NCBI GenBank assembly: GCA_910586755.1
Contig: CAJUJM010000033.1
Span: forward strand, 1 to 33,843
Origin: an uncultured Lachnospiraceae bacterium
GTDB taxonomy: Bacteria > Bacillota > Clostridia > Lachnospirales > Lachnospiraceae
Length of the DNA: 33,843 nt
Reading direction: 5' to 3'
This document shows positions 13,747 through 22,111 of this stretch, piece by piece. Numbering within the stretch: position 1 is the first letter of the stretch; each line of letters starts with the position of its first letter. Below the pieces are notes generated by a model. That model was not told the origin of the DNA. It made no database searches and was given only the letters and a program-made list of their open reading frames with translations. The position numbers were made by a program, and so were the translations under genes.

Positions 13747-15249
13747 ATGCTGATTCAACAGGATCTGAGTTTACAGGAAAAATTGCGGATTTTAACAGAT
13801 GCAGCCAAGTATGATGTAGCATGTACTTCCAGCGGAGTTGCGCGCAAAGGGAAGGCCGGCATGGTGGGAAATACGGCGGAATCCGGTATCTGTCACAGCT
13901 TTGCGGCAGATGGCCGCTGTATTTCTCTATTAAAAATTCTTTTTACCAACCAATGCATTTATGATTGCAGATATTGTATTAACCGAAGCTCTAATGATAC
14001 TTTGCGGACGGCGTTTACTCCGGATGAGGTATGCCGTCTGACCATGGAGTTTTACCGAAGGAATTATATAGAGGGGTTGTTTTTAAGTTCAGGGATTTTG
14101 TACAGTGCAGACTATACTATGGAGCTGATATACCAAACCGTGTATTCTCTGAGAAATGAGCATCATTTTAATGGATATATTCATATTAAGGCAATCCCGG
14201 GGGCAGAGGAAGAGCTGATTGAGCGTATTGGCTTTCTGGCTGATCGGATGAGTGTTAATTTAGAGCTTCCCACAGCTCAGGGTTTAAAAAGCCTTGCCCC
14301 AGGGAAAACCAGAGATAAGATTTTAAAGCCTATGCGTCAAATTCAAAGGGGGATTTTCAGCCAGCAGAAACTTTTAGAAGAGTTGTCCGGGGAAAGGAAG
14401 AGACTGTATGGTGGAGCAAGGGCCGGCTTTACCGGCGGGGCATCTCTGTTTCGCCCGGATAAAGCTTCCGCTGTCCTTCTGGAGGGAAGAGCTTCTGAAG
14501 AGCTTTCTCCAAACAGGAGCTTTTATGCACCGGCATCCCTTCAGAGGGAACAAAGATTTGTGCCTGCCGGACAGAGTACACAGATGATTGTAGGGGCTAC
14601 TCAGGAGAATGATTACCAGATGATAAAGGTGACAGAGGCCCTGTACCAGAGCTATGGCCTGAAACGGGTATTTTTTTCTGCTTTTGTCCGGGTAAATGAG
14701 GACTCTTTACTTCCAGCTCTTCCGGGAGGTCCTCCTCTGCTGCGGGAGCACAGGCTTTATCAGGCAGATTGGCTTTTGCGTTTCTATGGATTTCAGGCAG
14801 ATGAACTTTTAACAGAAGATAAACCGGATTTTAATGTATTTTTAGATCCAAAATGTGATTGGGCGCTGCGCCATCTGGAACTGTTTCCGGTAGAAGTCAA
14901 CAGAGCGGAGTATCAAACCCTGCTAAGGGTTCCGGGAATTGGAGTAAAGTCTGCCGGAAGGATTGTGGCAGCCAGACGGAATGGGCCACTGGATTTTTCC
15001 GCCTTGAAAAAGCTGGGGGTAGTGTTAAAGCGGGCTGTTTATTTTATTACCTGTTCCGGAAGAATGGAGCAGGGAACGCGGTTGGATCAGGACTTTATTA
15101 CCTCCTGCCTGATAGGAGATGAAAGGCGGAAAAACTGGGATATTTCTCACCAGGACTCCTACCGTCAGCTTTCATTGTTTCATGATATGAAACTGGAGGA
15201 GGAGCCTACAAGGGAGGATAAAGTATCTGCTGTATTCGGGAATATGTAG
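13747..15249 (+). CDS. Putative DNA modification/repair radical SAM protein
   Basis: A 500-residue radical SAM protein with the [4Fe-4S] motif CIYDCRYC (Cys 70, 74, 77). It matches the family annotated as putative DNA modification/repair radical SAM protein (TIGR03916), known for sitting beside a DUF4130 protein and/or a uracil-DNA-glycosylase domain. Family landmarks are YDVACTSSG, FVPAGQSTQMIVGAT and a C-terminal helix-hairpin-helix (LLRVPGIGVKSAGRIVAARR, about 393-413) typical of DNA binding. Residues about 215-268 look like an insertion relative to relatives I recall. The start at 13747 has GCAGGAGGAAAG in front; the frame is open 19 codons further upstream but that would overlap the SOS box. 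The reaction is not known. Confidence 0.88.
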   Translation: MLIQQDLSLQEKLRILTDAAKYDVACTSSGVARKGKAGMVGNTAESGICHSFAADGRCISLLKILFTNQCIYDCRYCINRSSNDTLRTAFTPDEVCRLTMEFYRRNYIEGLFLSSGILYSADYTMELIYQTVYSLRNEHHFNGYIHIKAIPGAEEELIERIGFLADRMSVNLELPTAQGLKSLAPGKTRDKILKPMRQIQRGIFSQQKLLEELSGERKRLYGGARAGFTGGASLFRPDKASAVLLEGRASEELSPNRSFYAPASLQREQRFVPAGQSTQMIVGATQENDYQMIKVTEALYQSYGLKRVFFSAFVRVNEDSLLPALPGGPPLLREHRLYQADWLLRFYGFQADELLTEDKPDFNVFLDPKCDWALRHLELFPVEVNRAEYQTLLRVPGIGVKSAGRIVAARRNGPLDFSALKKLGVVLKRAVYFITCSGRMEQGTRLDQDFITSCLIGDERRKNWDISHQDSYRQLSLFHDMKLEEEPTREDKVSAVFGNM

Positions 15250-15265
15250 CTTTTGGAGGTATGAG

Positions 15266-16024
15266 ATGACAGTATATATTTGCGAGGATTCACTAGACGG
15301 GATTTTATGCGGGGTATATGATGCCTGGATGAGCCGGAAGGGCCATGCTCATGTCCGCCTCCAGCTGGATGGATGTTTTGAACAAGAGCTGTTTACAGAG
15401 TACCTTATAGCCCACAGAGAGGTGGAAAAAGCAGATAAGGTTATAACATCTATCCGTCAGAAGATTTCTGAGAGAGTTTATGAAAAGGTATATGTTGCAT
15501 CCCTCTCTCAGGATCCGGACAGGGCTGACAAAATTTACCGGTTTTTAATATATGGTTTCCATTTTGGGGAAAAGGTGATGGATATGCTGCAGATTCCTGC
15601 AGTATTTGAGGTGTTCCAAATGTGCAGGAATGTGTACAACGAAAATCACCTTCTTACTGGCTTTGTCCGGTTTTCCCGGGTTCCGGACAGAGGACTGTTG
15701 TTTAGCCGTATTGCGCCCAAAAACAGGGTACTTTCCCTTTTGGCAGCTCATTTTTCCGATCGTCTTCCGGGAGAGCGGTGGATGATCTATGATGAAAACC
15801 GGCAGGAAGCGGCGGCTCACCTTCCGGGAAAGGGCTGGGCTATTTTTCAGGCAGATCCGGATATGAGAAAGGAGATAAACAACTGGCAGACAGACGGCAA
15901 GGACTACGAGGATTTATGGAAAATTTTTCACAGGACTATCGGTATTAAGGAGCGGTTTAATCCAAAATGCCAGAGAACCCATCTTCCATTGCGGTTTCGG
16001 GGTTATATGACAGAATTTGAGTAA
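15266..16024 (+). CDS. DUF4130 / TIGR03915 putative DNA metabolism protein
   Basis: A 252-residue soluble protein of the TIGR03915/DUF4130 family, partner of the radical SAM protein immediately upstream (16-base gap). Typical features are the N-terminal VYICEDSLDGILCGVYDAW, the central FVRFSR and the C-terminal signature ERFNPKCQRTHLPLRFRGY. In other bacteria this domain can be fused to a uracil-DNA-glycosylase-like domain; here there is no such extension. GGAGG at 15255-15259 selects ATG 15266, since ATG 15261 runs into TGA after one codon. Both genes share the LexA-boxed promoter, which fits a damage-response role. The biochemical function is unknown. Confidence 0.88.
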   Translation: MTVYICEDSLDGILCGVYDAWMSRKGHAHVRLQLDGCFEQELFTEYLIAHREVEKADKVITSIRQKISERVYEKVYVASLSQDPDRADKIYRFLIYGFHFGEKVMDMLQIPAVFEVFQMCRNVYNENHLLTGFVRFSRVPDRGLLFSRIAPKNRVLSLLAAHFSDRLPGERWMIYDENRQEAAAHLPGKGWAIFQADPDMRKEINNWQTDGKDYEDLWKIFHRTIGIKERFNPKCQRTHLPLRFRGYMTEFE

Positions 16025-16048
16025 GAAGAAAAACAGAAGGGAGACTAT

Positions 16049-17596
16049 GTGTTTAGCAGGATATATAGTGCGGGAACCAGCGGAATCCAGGGCAGGATTA
16101 TAACGGTGGAAGTGGATTCCCATGACGGTTTGCCAGGGATAGCTATGGTGGGATATCTTTCCTCAGAGGTAAGAGAAGCGCAGGAGAGAGTGCGGACTGC
16201 CCTGAGAAATTCCGGTTTTTCACTTCCTCCCCAAAAAACAGTGATTAATCTGTCTCCGGCATCTATACGCAAGGCGGGAACCAGTTATGATTTAGCCATT
16301 GCCCTTGGAATTTTAGGAGCTTTGGGGAAAGTAAACCTGGAGCCCTATTCCAACAGTTTATTTGTGGGGGAGTTGGGACTGGATGGTATTATAAAGCCGG
16401 TGAGAGGGGTGCTTCCTATGGTTCTGACAGCTAAGGAGGAAGGCTTTTGCCGGTGTTTTCTGCCGCCGGGAAATCAGAGAGAAGGACAGGCAGTCCGGCA
16501 GATGGAGATTGCAGCTCCGGAATCCTTAAAACAATGTGTAGAATGGCTGCGCCATCCTGATAACATAAAAAAAGAGGCCAGGGTACAGGGAGAGTCCTTA
16601 CTATGTACGGCTTCTTCCGAAGAGGAAAAAGATTTTTCAGAGGTTAACGGACAGTTGGTATTAAGAAGGGCATCGGAGATAGCAGCAGCCGGTCAGCACA
16701 ATCTTTTGATGCTGGGGGAAGCAGGGGCGGGAAAGACTATGGTTGCTCAGAGGATTCCTACCATTATGCCTCCGATGTCAGAAAAAGAGCAGATTGAGGT
16801 ATCCAAGATTTACAGCATATGCGGGCTTCTTCCAAAAGGGGAAACACTGATGACAAAAAGACCTTTCCGAAATCCCCACCACACCATAAGCCCCCAGGCA
16901 TTAGCAGGAGGCGGTCTGGTCCCTAATCCCGGAGAGCTGTCTTTGGCATCAGAAGGGCTTTTATTTCTGGATGAGCTTCCGGAGTTTTCCTCCAGGACGA
17001 TTGAAATATTAAGAGAACCATTGGAAGAGAAAAGAGTAACCATTGCCAGAACCCACGGAACCTATGTTTTCCCGGCAAATGTACTCCTGGTGGCGGCAAT
17101 GAACCCATGTCCTTGTGGATTTTATCCTGACAGGAACCGGTGCCGCTGCAGTTCGAAGCAGATACGCAACTATTTAGGAAAGATTTCCAAGCCAATTCTG
17201 GAAAGGTTCGACATCAGCGCAGAAGCAGCTCCGGTTACCTATCAGGAACTTCGGATTACGAAAGGAAATGAAAATTCAGAGCAGATACGTCAGCGAGTGG
17301 AGGCCGCCAGAGAGATTCAAAAACATCGCTTCCGGAATGCACAGATCTCCTGCAACAGCCAGATGAGCGGAAAAGATTTAAAGGAATATTGTAAAATCAG
17401 CAGCACTGATGAGGCCTTTTTAGAAAACGTTTATAGAAAAAAGCAATTAAGCGCCAGGGCTATTCATAAAATTTTTAAAGTAGCCCGCACCATAGCAGAT
17501 TTGGATGGCAGACCTTCTATCAATCACAACGATCTATGTGAAGCTGTAGGGTACCGGAGCTTAGAGGGAAAGTATTGGGAGGAAGAACGCTTGTGA
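16049..17596 (+). CDS. comM: YifB/ComM-type Mg-chelatase-like AAA ATPase
   Basis: A 515-residue protein of the YifB/ComM family: N-terminal Lon-protease-S5-like domain (about 1-165), an AAA+ module with Walker A GEAGAGKT (around 226) and Walker B LLFLDELPEF, then a zinc-type Cys cluster (CPCGFYPDRNRCRC) and a C-terminal helical domain. ComM is a hexameric helicase that promotes branch migration during integration of taken-up DNA. Start is GTG at 16049, with AAGGGAG upstream; the overlapping ATG at 16047 is out of frame. It follows the DUF4130 gene by 24 bases and precedes dprA, another transformation gene. Confidence 0.92.
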   Translation: MFSRIYSAGTSGIQGRIITVEVDSHDGLPGIAMVGYLSSEVREAQERVRTALRNSGFSLPPQKTVINLSPASIRKAGTSYDLAIALGILGALGKVNLEPYSNSLFVGELGLDGIIKPVRGVLPMVLTAKEEGFCRCFLPPGNQREGQAVRQMEIAAPESLKQCVEWLRHPDNIKKEARVQGESLLCTASSEEEKDFSEVNGQLVLRRASEIAAAGQHNLLMLGEAGAGKTMVAQRIPTIMPPMSEKEQIEVSKIYSICGLLPKGETLMTKRPFRNPHHTISPQALAGGGLVPNPGELSLASEGLLFLDELPEFSSRTIEILREPLEEKRVTIARTHGTYVFPANVLLVAAMNPCPCGFYPDRNRCRCSSKQIRNYLGKISKPILERFDISAEAAPVTYQELRITKGNENSEQIRQRVEAAREIQKHRFRNAQISCNSQMSGKDLKEYCKISSTDEAFLENVYRKKQLSARAIHKIFKVARTIADLDGRPSINHNDLCEAVGYRSLEGKYWEEERL

Positions 17597-17685
17597 GACG
17601 AAAGTTTTACAACTGGAATGGGTTCTGACGAATTGACAGATGACGCGCAGCGGCGTGTGCCCGTACACGGAAAGGAGGAAGAAAT

Positions 17686-18801
17686 TTGACTGCTCCCCTG
17701 ACAACAGAAGAACGTAAATGTTTATTCTGGCTTACAAAGATTGACGGATTTGGCCCATTAACAATAGAAAAAATATGGAATAACATCCCGGACAAAGTCA
17801 GTATATATAATATAGAAGGAAAAGTATTGAAAGAAAAGAGACTTCTTCAAGCAGCCCAGGCGGAAAGCTTTGATATTTTTCGAAAATATGAAAAAAGACA
17901 GAAAATTCAGGAAGAATATGAAAAATTAAAGGACAGAGATATTCGGTTTATCACGCCGTTTGACCAGGACTACCCTAAGGGATTGCAAAATATTGCTTCA
18001 AAGCCTATGGGACTTTACTGGAAAGGCCGCGTGCCGGACAAAGATCGCCCGGTGGCGGCCATCGTGGGCGCCCGGGAGTGTACCAGTTATGGAAGCCAGG
18101 TGGCCAGATTCTTAGGAAAGGAGTTAAGCAGACAAGGTGTACAGATAGTCAGCGGATTGGCGGCAGGAGTAGACGGAGCAGGACATAGAGGAGCTTTGGA
18201 GGCCGGAAAACCCACTTATGGAGTGCTGGGATGCGGGATTAATGTCTGCTATCCGAAAGAAAATTATAAACTATTCGAGAGCATGGAAAAAGCAGGGGGA
18301 ATTGTGTCCGAATATGGTTTGGGAATCAAACCAAGGCCCGGGAATTTTCCTATGCGGAATCGAATTATCAGCGGGATGTCTGATATTGTTATAGTAGTGG
18401 AGGCCCGGGAGAAAAGCGGTTCTCTTATTACGGCAGAGATTGCTCTGGAACAGGGAAAGGATGTGTTTGCAGTCCCGGGACGGATTACAGATGTCCTAAG
18501 CGCCGGGTGTAACCGGCTTATTCAGCAAGGGGCATTTCCTTTGTTGGAAACAGACGATATATTAGACTATTTCGGGATGGCTCACGGGAAAATGTTAAGA
18601 ATTCAGGAAAAAAATCAGAAGGGACTTGCCAAGAAAGAAAAAAAGGTGTATATTTGCTTGGATTTACAACCAAAATTTATCGAAGAGATTGTAAAAGAGA
18701 GCGGTTTGCCTATGCACGAATGTGTGGGGATCCTTCTGGACCTGGAGCTGGAGGGATACATTGTGCAGGAGGCGAATCATTATTACAGAAAAAAACTGTG
18801 A
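17686..18801 (+). CDS. dprA: DNA-processing protein DprA
   Basis: Loads RecA on incoming single-stranded DNA during transformation. The 371-residue product has an N-terminal helix-hairpin-helix region (about 1-60), the Rossmann-type DprA/Smf core with IVGARECTSYGSQVARFLG, SGLAAGVDGAGHRGALEAG and MRNRIISGMSD, and a C-terminal winged-helix domain (about 310-371). The start is TTG at 17686, with AAAGGAGGAA at 17671-17680. The 89-base gap from comM shows no terminator and no -10 box after a lone TTGACA at 17633, so co-transcription with comM is likely. topA follows after 13 bases. The pairing dprA-topA is conserved in Firmicutes. Confidence 0.95.
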   Translation: MTAPLTTEERKCLFWLTKIDGFGPLTIEKIWNNIPDKVSIYNIEGKVLKEKRLLQAAQAESFDIFRKYEKRQKIQEEYEKLKDRDIRFITPFDQDYPKGLQNIASKPMGLYWKGRVPDKDRPVAAIVGARECTSYGSQVARFLGKELSRQGVQIVSGLAAGVDGAGHRGALEAGKPTYGVLGCGINVCYPKENYKLFESMEKAGGIVSEYGLGIKPRPGNFPMRNRIISGMSDIVIVVEAREKSGSLITAEIALEQGKDVFAVPGRITDVLSAGCNRLIQQGAFPLLETDDILDYFGMAHGKMLRIQEKNQKGLAKKEKKVYICLDLQPKFIEEIVKESGLPMHECVGILLDLELEGYIVQEANHYYRKKL

Positions 18802-18814
18802 ATGAGGAGTTGTT

Positions 18815-20893
18815 ATGGCAGCAAAGAATCTGGTAATTGTGGAGTCTCCTGCGAAAGTAAAAACAATTAAAAAATTTTTGGGATCAACCTATGAGGTAGA
18901 TGCCTCCAACGGCCACGTAAGAGACCTTCCTAAAAGTCAAATGGGAATTGACACGGAAAGTGACTTTGAATTAAAGTATATCACCATACGGGGAAAAGGG
19001 GATATTTTATCCAAACTCCGTAAGGAGGTAAAAAAGGCAGACAAGATTTACCTTGCAACAGACCCGGACCGGGAAGGGGAGGCTATCTCGTGGCACCTTA
19101 TGAAAGCGCTGAAGCTGGATGAGACAAAGGATAAAAAGATTTACCGCATCAGCTTTAACGAGATTACCAAAAATGCAGTTAAAAACTCTATTAAAAATCC
19201 GAGAGAAATTGATATGAACCTGGTAGATGCCCAGCAGGCCAGGAGAGTTCTGGATCGACTGGTGGGATATAAAATCAGCCCGCTGCTTTGGGAAAAAGTA
19301 AAGAGAGGGTTAAGCGCTGGCCGTGTCCAGTCTGTTGCACTTCGAATGATATGTGACAGAGAAGAGGAAATAGACGCCTTTATTCCGGAAGAGTATTGGA
19401 ATCTGGATGCCTCTTTTAAAATGCCGGGAAGCAAAAAAGCTCTGACTGCTAAGTTTTACGGAGACAAGGACAGCCGTATTACTATTGGAAACAGAGCGGA
19501 GATGGATGGGATCCAGAAAAACCTGGAGGGCCAGGCTTATATAGTAGAAGAACTGAAAAACGGAGAGAGAGTAAAAAAAGCTCCCATTCCTTTTACTACC
19601 AGTACCTTACAACAAGAAGCCTCCAAAGTTTTAAATTTTTCTACTCAAAAGACCATGCGGTTGGCCCAGCAGCTTTATGAAGGCGTGGAGGTAAAAGGCC
19701 ATGGGACGATTGGCCTGATCTCTTATCTGCGTACGGATTCTACACGTGTGGCAGAGGAAGCAGATCTGGCTGCAAGGGAGTTTATTGGAGCGCAGTATGG
19801 CAGCCAGTATGTGGCAAAAGCTGAACAGGGAACAAAAAAGAGCGGGAAAATTATTCAGGATGCCCACGAGGCCATCCGTCCTACAGACATTTCTCTGACC
19901 CCGGTGATTATTAAAGACTCTCTGCAAAGAGATTTATTCCGCCTGTATCAATTGATCTGGAAGCGGTTTGCCGCCAGCCGTATGGAGCCGGCCCGGTATG
20001 AGACTACTGCTGTAAAAATCGGAGCAGGGGCCTATACCTTTACTGCAACAGCTTCTAAGCTTGCTTTTGATGGATTTATGTCTGTTTATGCCCAGGAGGA
20101 GGAAAAGGAAGAAGCGAATCTGCTGCTTGGACGACTGGAAAAGGGGATGAAGCTTGAACTGGAAGAGCTGCTGCCCAGCCAGCATTTTACTCAGCCGCCA
20201 TCTCATTACACAGAGGCATCTTTGGTTAAAGCGCTGGAAGAACAGGGGATTGGACGTCCCAGCACCTATGCTCCCACTATTACCACAATTTTAGCGCGGC
20301 GCTACGTGGTGAAGGAAAATAAAAATCTGTATGTGACAGAACTGGGCGAAGTGGTAAACCGTATGATGAAACAGTGTTTTCCCAGTATTGTAGACACAGC
20401 CTTTACCGCTAACCTGGAATACTTGCTGGATAAAGTAGGGGACGGGACCGTGGAATGGAAGACAGTGGTTCGGAACTTTTATCCGGATTTAGACGAAGCA
20501 GTAAAAAGTGCCCAGGCAGAATTGGAGTCGGTTACTATTGCGGACGAAGTGACAGAAGAGATATGTGACCATTGCGGGCGCAATATGGTAATCAAGTATG
20601 GACCACATGGGAAATTTTTGGCTTGCCCTGGATTTCCTGAGTGTAAAAATACCAAACCCTATTTAGAAAAGATAGGTGTACCTTGTCCAAAGTGCGGCAA
20701 AGAGGTGGTTATCAAAAAGACCAAGAAAGGGCGCCGCTATTACGGCTGTGAGGCGAATCCGGAGTGCGATTTCATGTCCTGGCAGAAGCCTTCCAAGGAG
20801 AAATGTCCGGAGTGTGGCAGCTATATGGTGGAAAAGGGAAATCAGAGAGTATGTGCCAGTGAAACTTGTGGATATCGTGAGAAAATTAAATAA
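18815..20893 (+). CDS. topA: DNA topoisomerase I
   Basis: Type IA topoisomerase that relaxes negative supercoils. The 692-residue product shows the TOPRIM domain (NLVIVESPAKVKTIKKFLG at the start, acidic motif DPDREGE around residue 85), the catalytic Tyr in GLISYLRTDSTRV (around residue 305), and three C-terminal four-Cys zinc modules (starting CDHCGRNM, CPKCGKEV and CPECGSYM). This zinc-finger set is typical of Firmicute TopA. GAGGAG precedes the ATG. It is 13 bases after dprA and closes the co-directional DNA-metabolism run; AT-rich sequence without a clear terminator follows. Confidence 0.97.
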   Translation: MAAKNLVIVESPAKVKTIKKFLGSTYEVDASNGHVRDLPKSQMGIDTESDFELKYITIRGKGDILSKLRKEVKKADKIYLATDPDREGEAISWHLMKALKLDETKDKKIYRISFNEITKNAVKNSIKNPREIDMNLVDAQQARRVLDRLVGYKISPLLWEKVKRGLSAGRVQSVALRMICDREEEIDAFIPEEYWNLDASFKMPGSKKALTAKFYGDKDSRITIGNRAEMDGIQKNLEGQAYIVEELKNGERVKKAPIPFTTSTLQQEASKVLNFSTQKTMRLAQQLYEGVEVKGHGTIGLISYLRTDSTRVAEEADLAAREFIGAQYGSQYVAKAEQGTKKSGKIIQDAHEAIRPTDISLTPVIIKDSLQRDLFRLYQLIWKRFAASRMEPARYETTAVKIGAGAYTFTATASKLAFDGFMSVYAQEEEKEEANLLLGRLEKGMKLELEELLPSQHFTQPPSHYTEASLVKALEEQGIGRPSTYAPTITTILARRYVVKENKNLYVTELGEVVNRMMKQCFPSIVDTAFTANLEYLLDKVGDGTVEWKTVVRNFYPDLDEAVKSAQAELESVTIADEVTEEICDHCGRNMVIKYGPHGKFLACPGFPECKNTKPYLEKIGVPCPKCGKEVVIKKTKKGRRYYGCEANPECDFMSWQKPSKEKCPECGSYMVEKGNQRVCASETCGYREKIK

Positions 20894-20937
20894 AAATAGA
20901 AGTATTTATTAAAAAATATAAAAATTTCCAAAAACTC

Positions 20938-20966
20938 TTGTGAATGTTAAATAAACATGATACAAT
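20938..20966 (+). promoter_or_regulatory. Promoter of codY
   Basis: TTGTGA at 20938-20943 and TACAAT at 20961-20966 with a 17-base spacer; transcription would start near 20973. Confidence 0.75.
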
Positions 20967-20981
20967 TTAAATAATAAATAG

Positions 20982-20996
20982 CTTTTTCGGAAAATC
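20982..20996 (+). promoter_or_regulatory. Candidate CodY box in the codY leader
   Basis: CTTTTTCGGAAAATC matches the consensus AATTTTCWGAAAATT at 11 of 15 positions and keeps the core TTTTC-n-GAAAAT. It sits about 10 bases downstream of the predicted start of codY transcription, suitable for autorepression. This is a motif match only. Confidence 0.5.
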
Positions 20997-21024
20997 AATT
21001 TAACAGGCAAGGAGGTTTTGGAAA

Positions 21025-21807
21025 ATGAGCGTGCAGTTACTGGATAAAACCAGAAAAATTAATAAGTTATTGCATAACAATAACACCCACAAATTTGTAT
21101 TTAATGATATTTGCAAAGTATTGAGTGAAATCTTGTTATCTAATATTCTGGTTATCAGTAAAAAAGGAAAAGTCCTTGGCGTCAGCATTTGGCCTGGAGT
21201 CGATGAAATTGAAGAGTTGATTGTCGATCAGGTGGGAAATTATGTCGATAAGCTGCTCAATGAACGACTCTTAAGCGTACTGTCCACAAAAGAAAATGTA
21301 AACCTGGCCACCTTGGGATTCGCTGAGGAAAATGTCAGAAAATATCAGGCAATAATTTCTCCTATTGATATTGCCGGAGAGCGTTTAGGCACCTTGTTTA
21401 TGTACAAATCAGATGCTCAGTACGATATTGACGATATTATCGTAAGTGAATATGGAACCACAGTAGTTGGCCTGGAAATGATGCGTTCTGTCAATGAAGA
21501 GAACGCAGAAGAGAGCAGGAAAGTTCAGATTGTAAAGTCTGCTATCAGCACCCTGTCCTTTTCCGAATTGGAGGCTATCACCCATATTTTTGAAGAGCTG
21601 GATGGGAATGAGGGGATTTTAGTAGCCAGCAAGATTGCAGACAGAGTGGGGATTACCCGTTCTGTGATCGTAAATGCCCTTCGTAAATTTGAGAGCGCCG
21701 GAGTGATTGAATCCCGTTCATCCGGCATGAAGGGAACCTACATTAAAGTTTTAAATGATGTTGTATTTGATGAGCTGAAATCAATCAAAGCCGACGGTGG
21801 AAAGTAA
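21025..21807 (+). CDS. codY: GTP-sensing global repressor CodY
   Basis: Global regulator that, when bound to GTP and branched-chain amino acids, represses genes for amino-acid and peptide uptake, biosynthesis and stationary-phase functions. The 260-residue protein has the N-terminal GAF ligand domain (MSVQLLDKTRKINKLL to about residue 150) and a C-terminal winged helix-turn-helix with SKIADRVGITRSVIVNALRK, as expected. GGAGG at 21011-21015 supports the start. It has its own promoter and possible CodY box, and is ended by a strong hairpin. The oligopeptide transporter downstream is a typical CodY target class, though no good CodY box was found there. Confidence 0.96.
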   Translation: MSVQLLDKTRKINKLLHNNNTHKFVFNDICKVLSEILLSNILVISKKGKVLGVSIWPGVDEIEELIVDQVGNYVDKLLNERLLSVLSTKENVNLATLGFAEENVRKYQAIISPIDIAGERLGTLFMYKSDAQYDIDDIIVSEYGTTVVGLEMMRSVNEENAEESRKVQIVKSAISTLSFSELEAITHIFEELDGNEGILVASKIADRVGITRSVIVNALRKFESAGVIESRSSGMKGTYIKVLNDVVFDELKSIKADGGK

Positions 21808-21856
21808 TGGAGAAAATCGCCGTCAAGGCGGGTTCTGTATAGTGAGACATGAAAGG

Positions 21857-21919
21857 CCGGCAGCCCCGGATGAGTTTTCTTGTCAGAAAATTCATGATAG
21901 GGGCTGCCGGTTGTGCATT
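21857..21919 (+). terminator. Long hairpin terminator after codY
   Basis: CCGGCAGCCCC (21857-21867) pairs exactly with GGGGCTGCCGG (21900-21910); inside it ATGAGTTTTCT pairs with AGAAAATTCAT around a TGTC loop. The following TTGTGCATTT is a modest T tract. Confidence 0.8.
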
Positions 21920-21961
21920 TGGACGAAATAAGTTAAAATAAGTTAAAATCATAAAAAATAC

Positions 21962-21990
21962 TTGCACGACAGGGCGACTTATGGTATAGT
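21962..21990 (+). promoter_or_regulatory. Promoter of rpsB-tsf
   Basis: TTGCAC at 21962-21967 and TATAGT at 21985-21990 with a 17-base spacer. The resulting leader of about 115 nt before rpsB may hold an S2 control site, but I cannot assign a known RNA family. Confidence 0.75.
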
Positions 21991-22111
21991 GGAATGGCTT
22001 ACGAAAAAACACGTCTGCGGATTCTTTGGGAAGGTGCCTGAAAATGACTCTCCGGTCTCCCTGGAAGTATGAGATGCAGGCGGAAGTTTAAAACCAAATG
22101 GAGGTAGAAAC

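Noticed and set aside
17633..17661. TTGACA at 17633-17638 as a dprA promoter
   Set aside because: No -10-like hexamer at 16-18 bases; the downstream sequence is GC-rich (GTGCCC).
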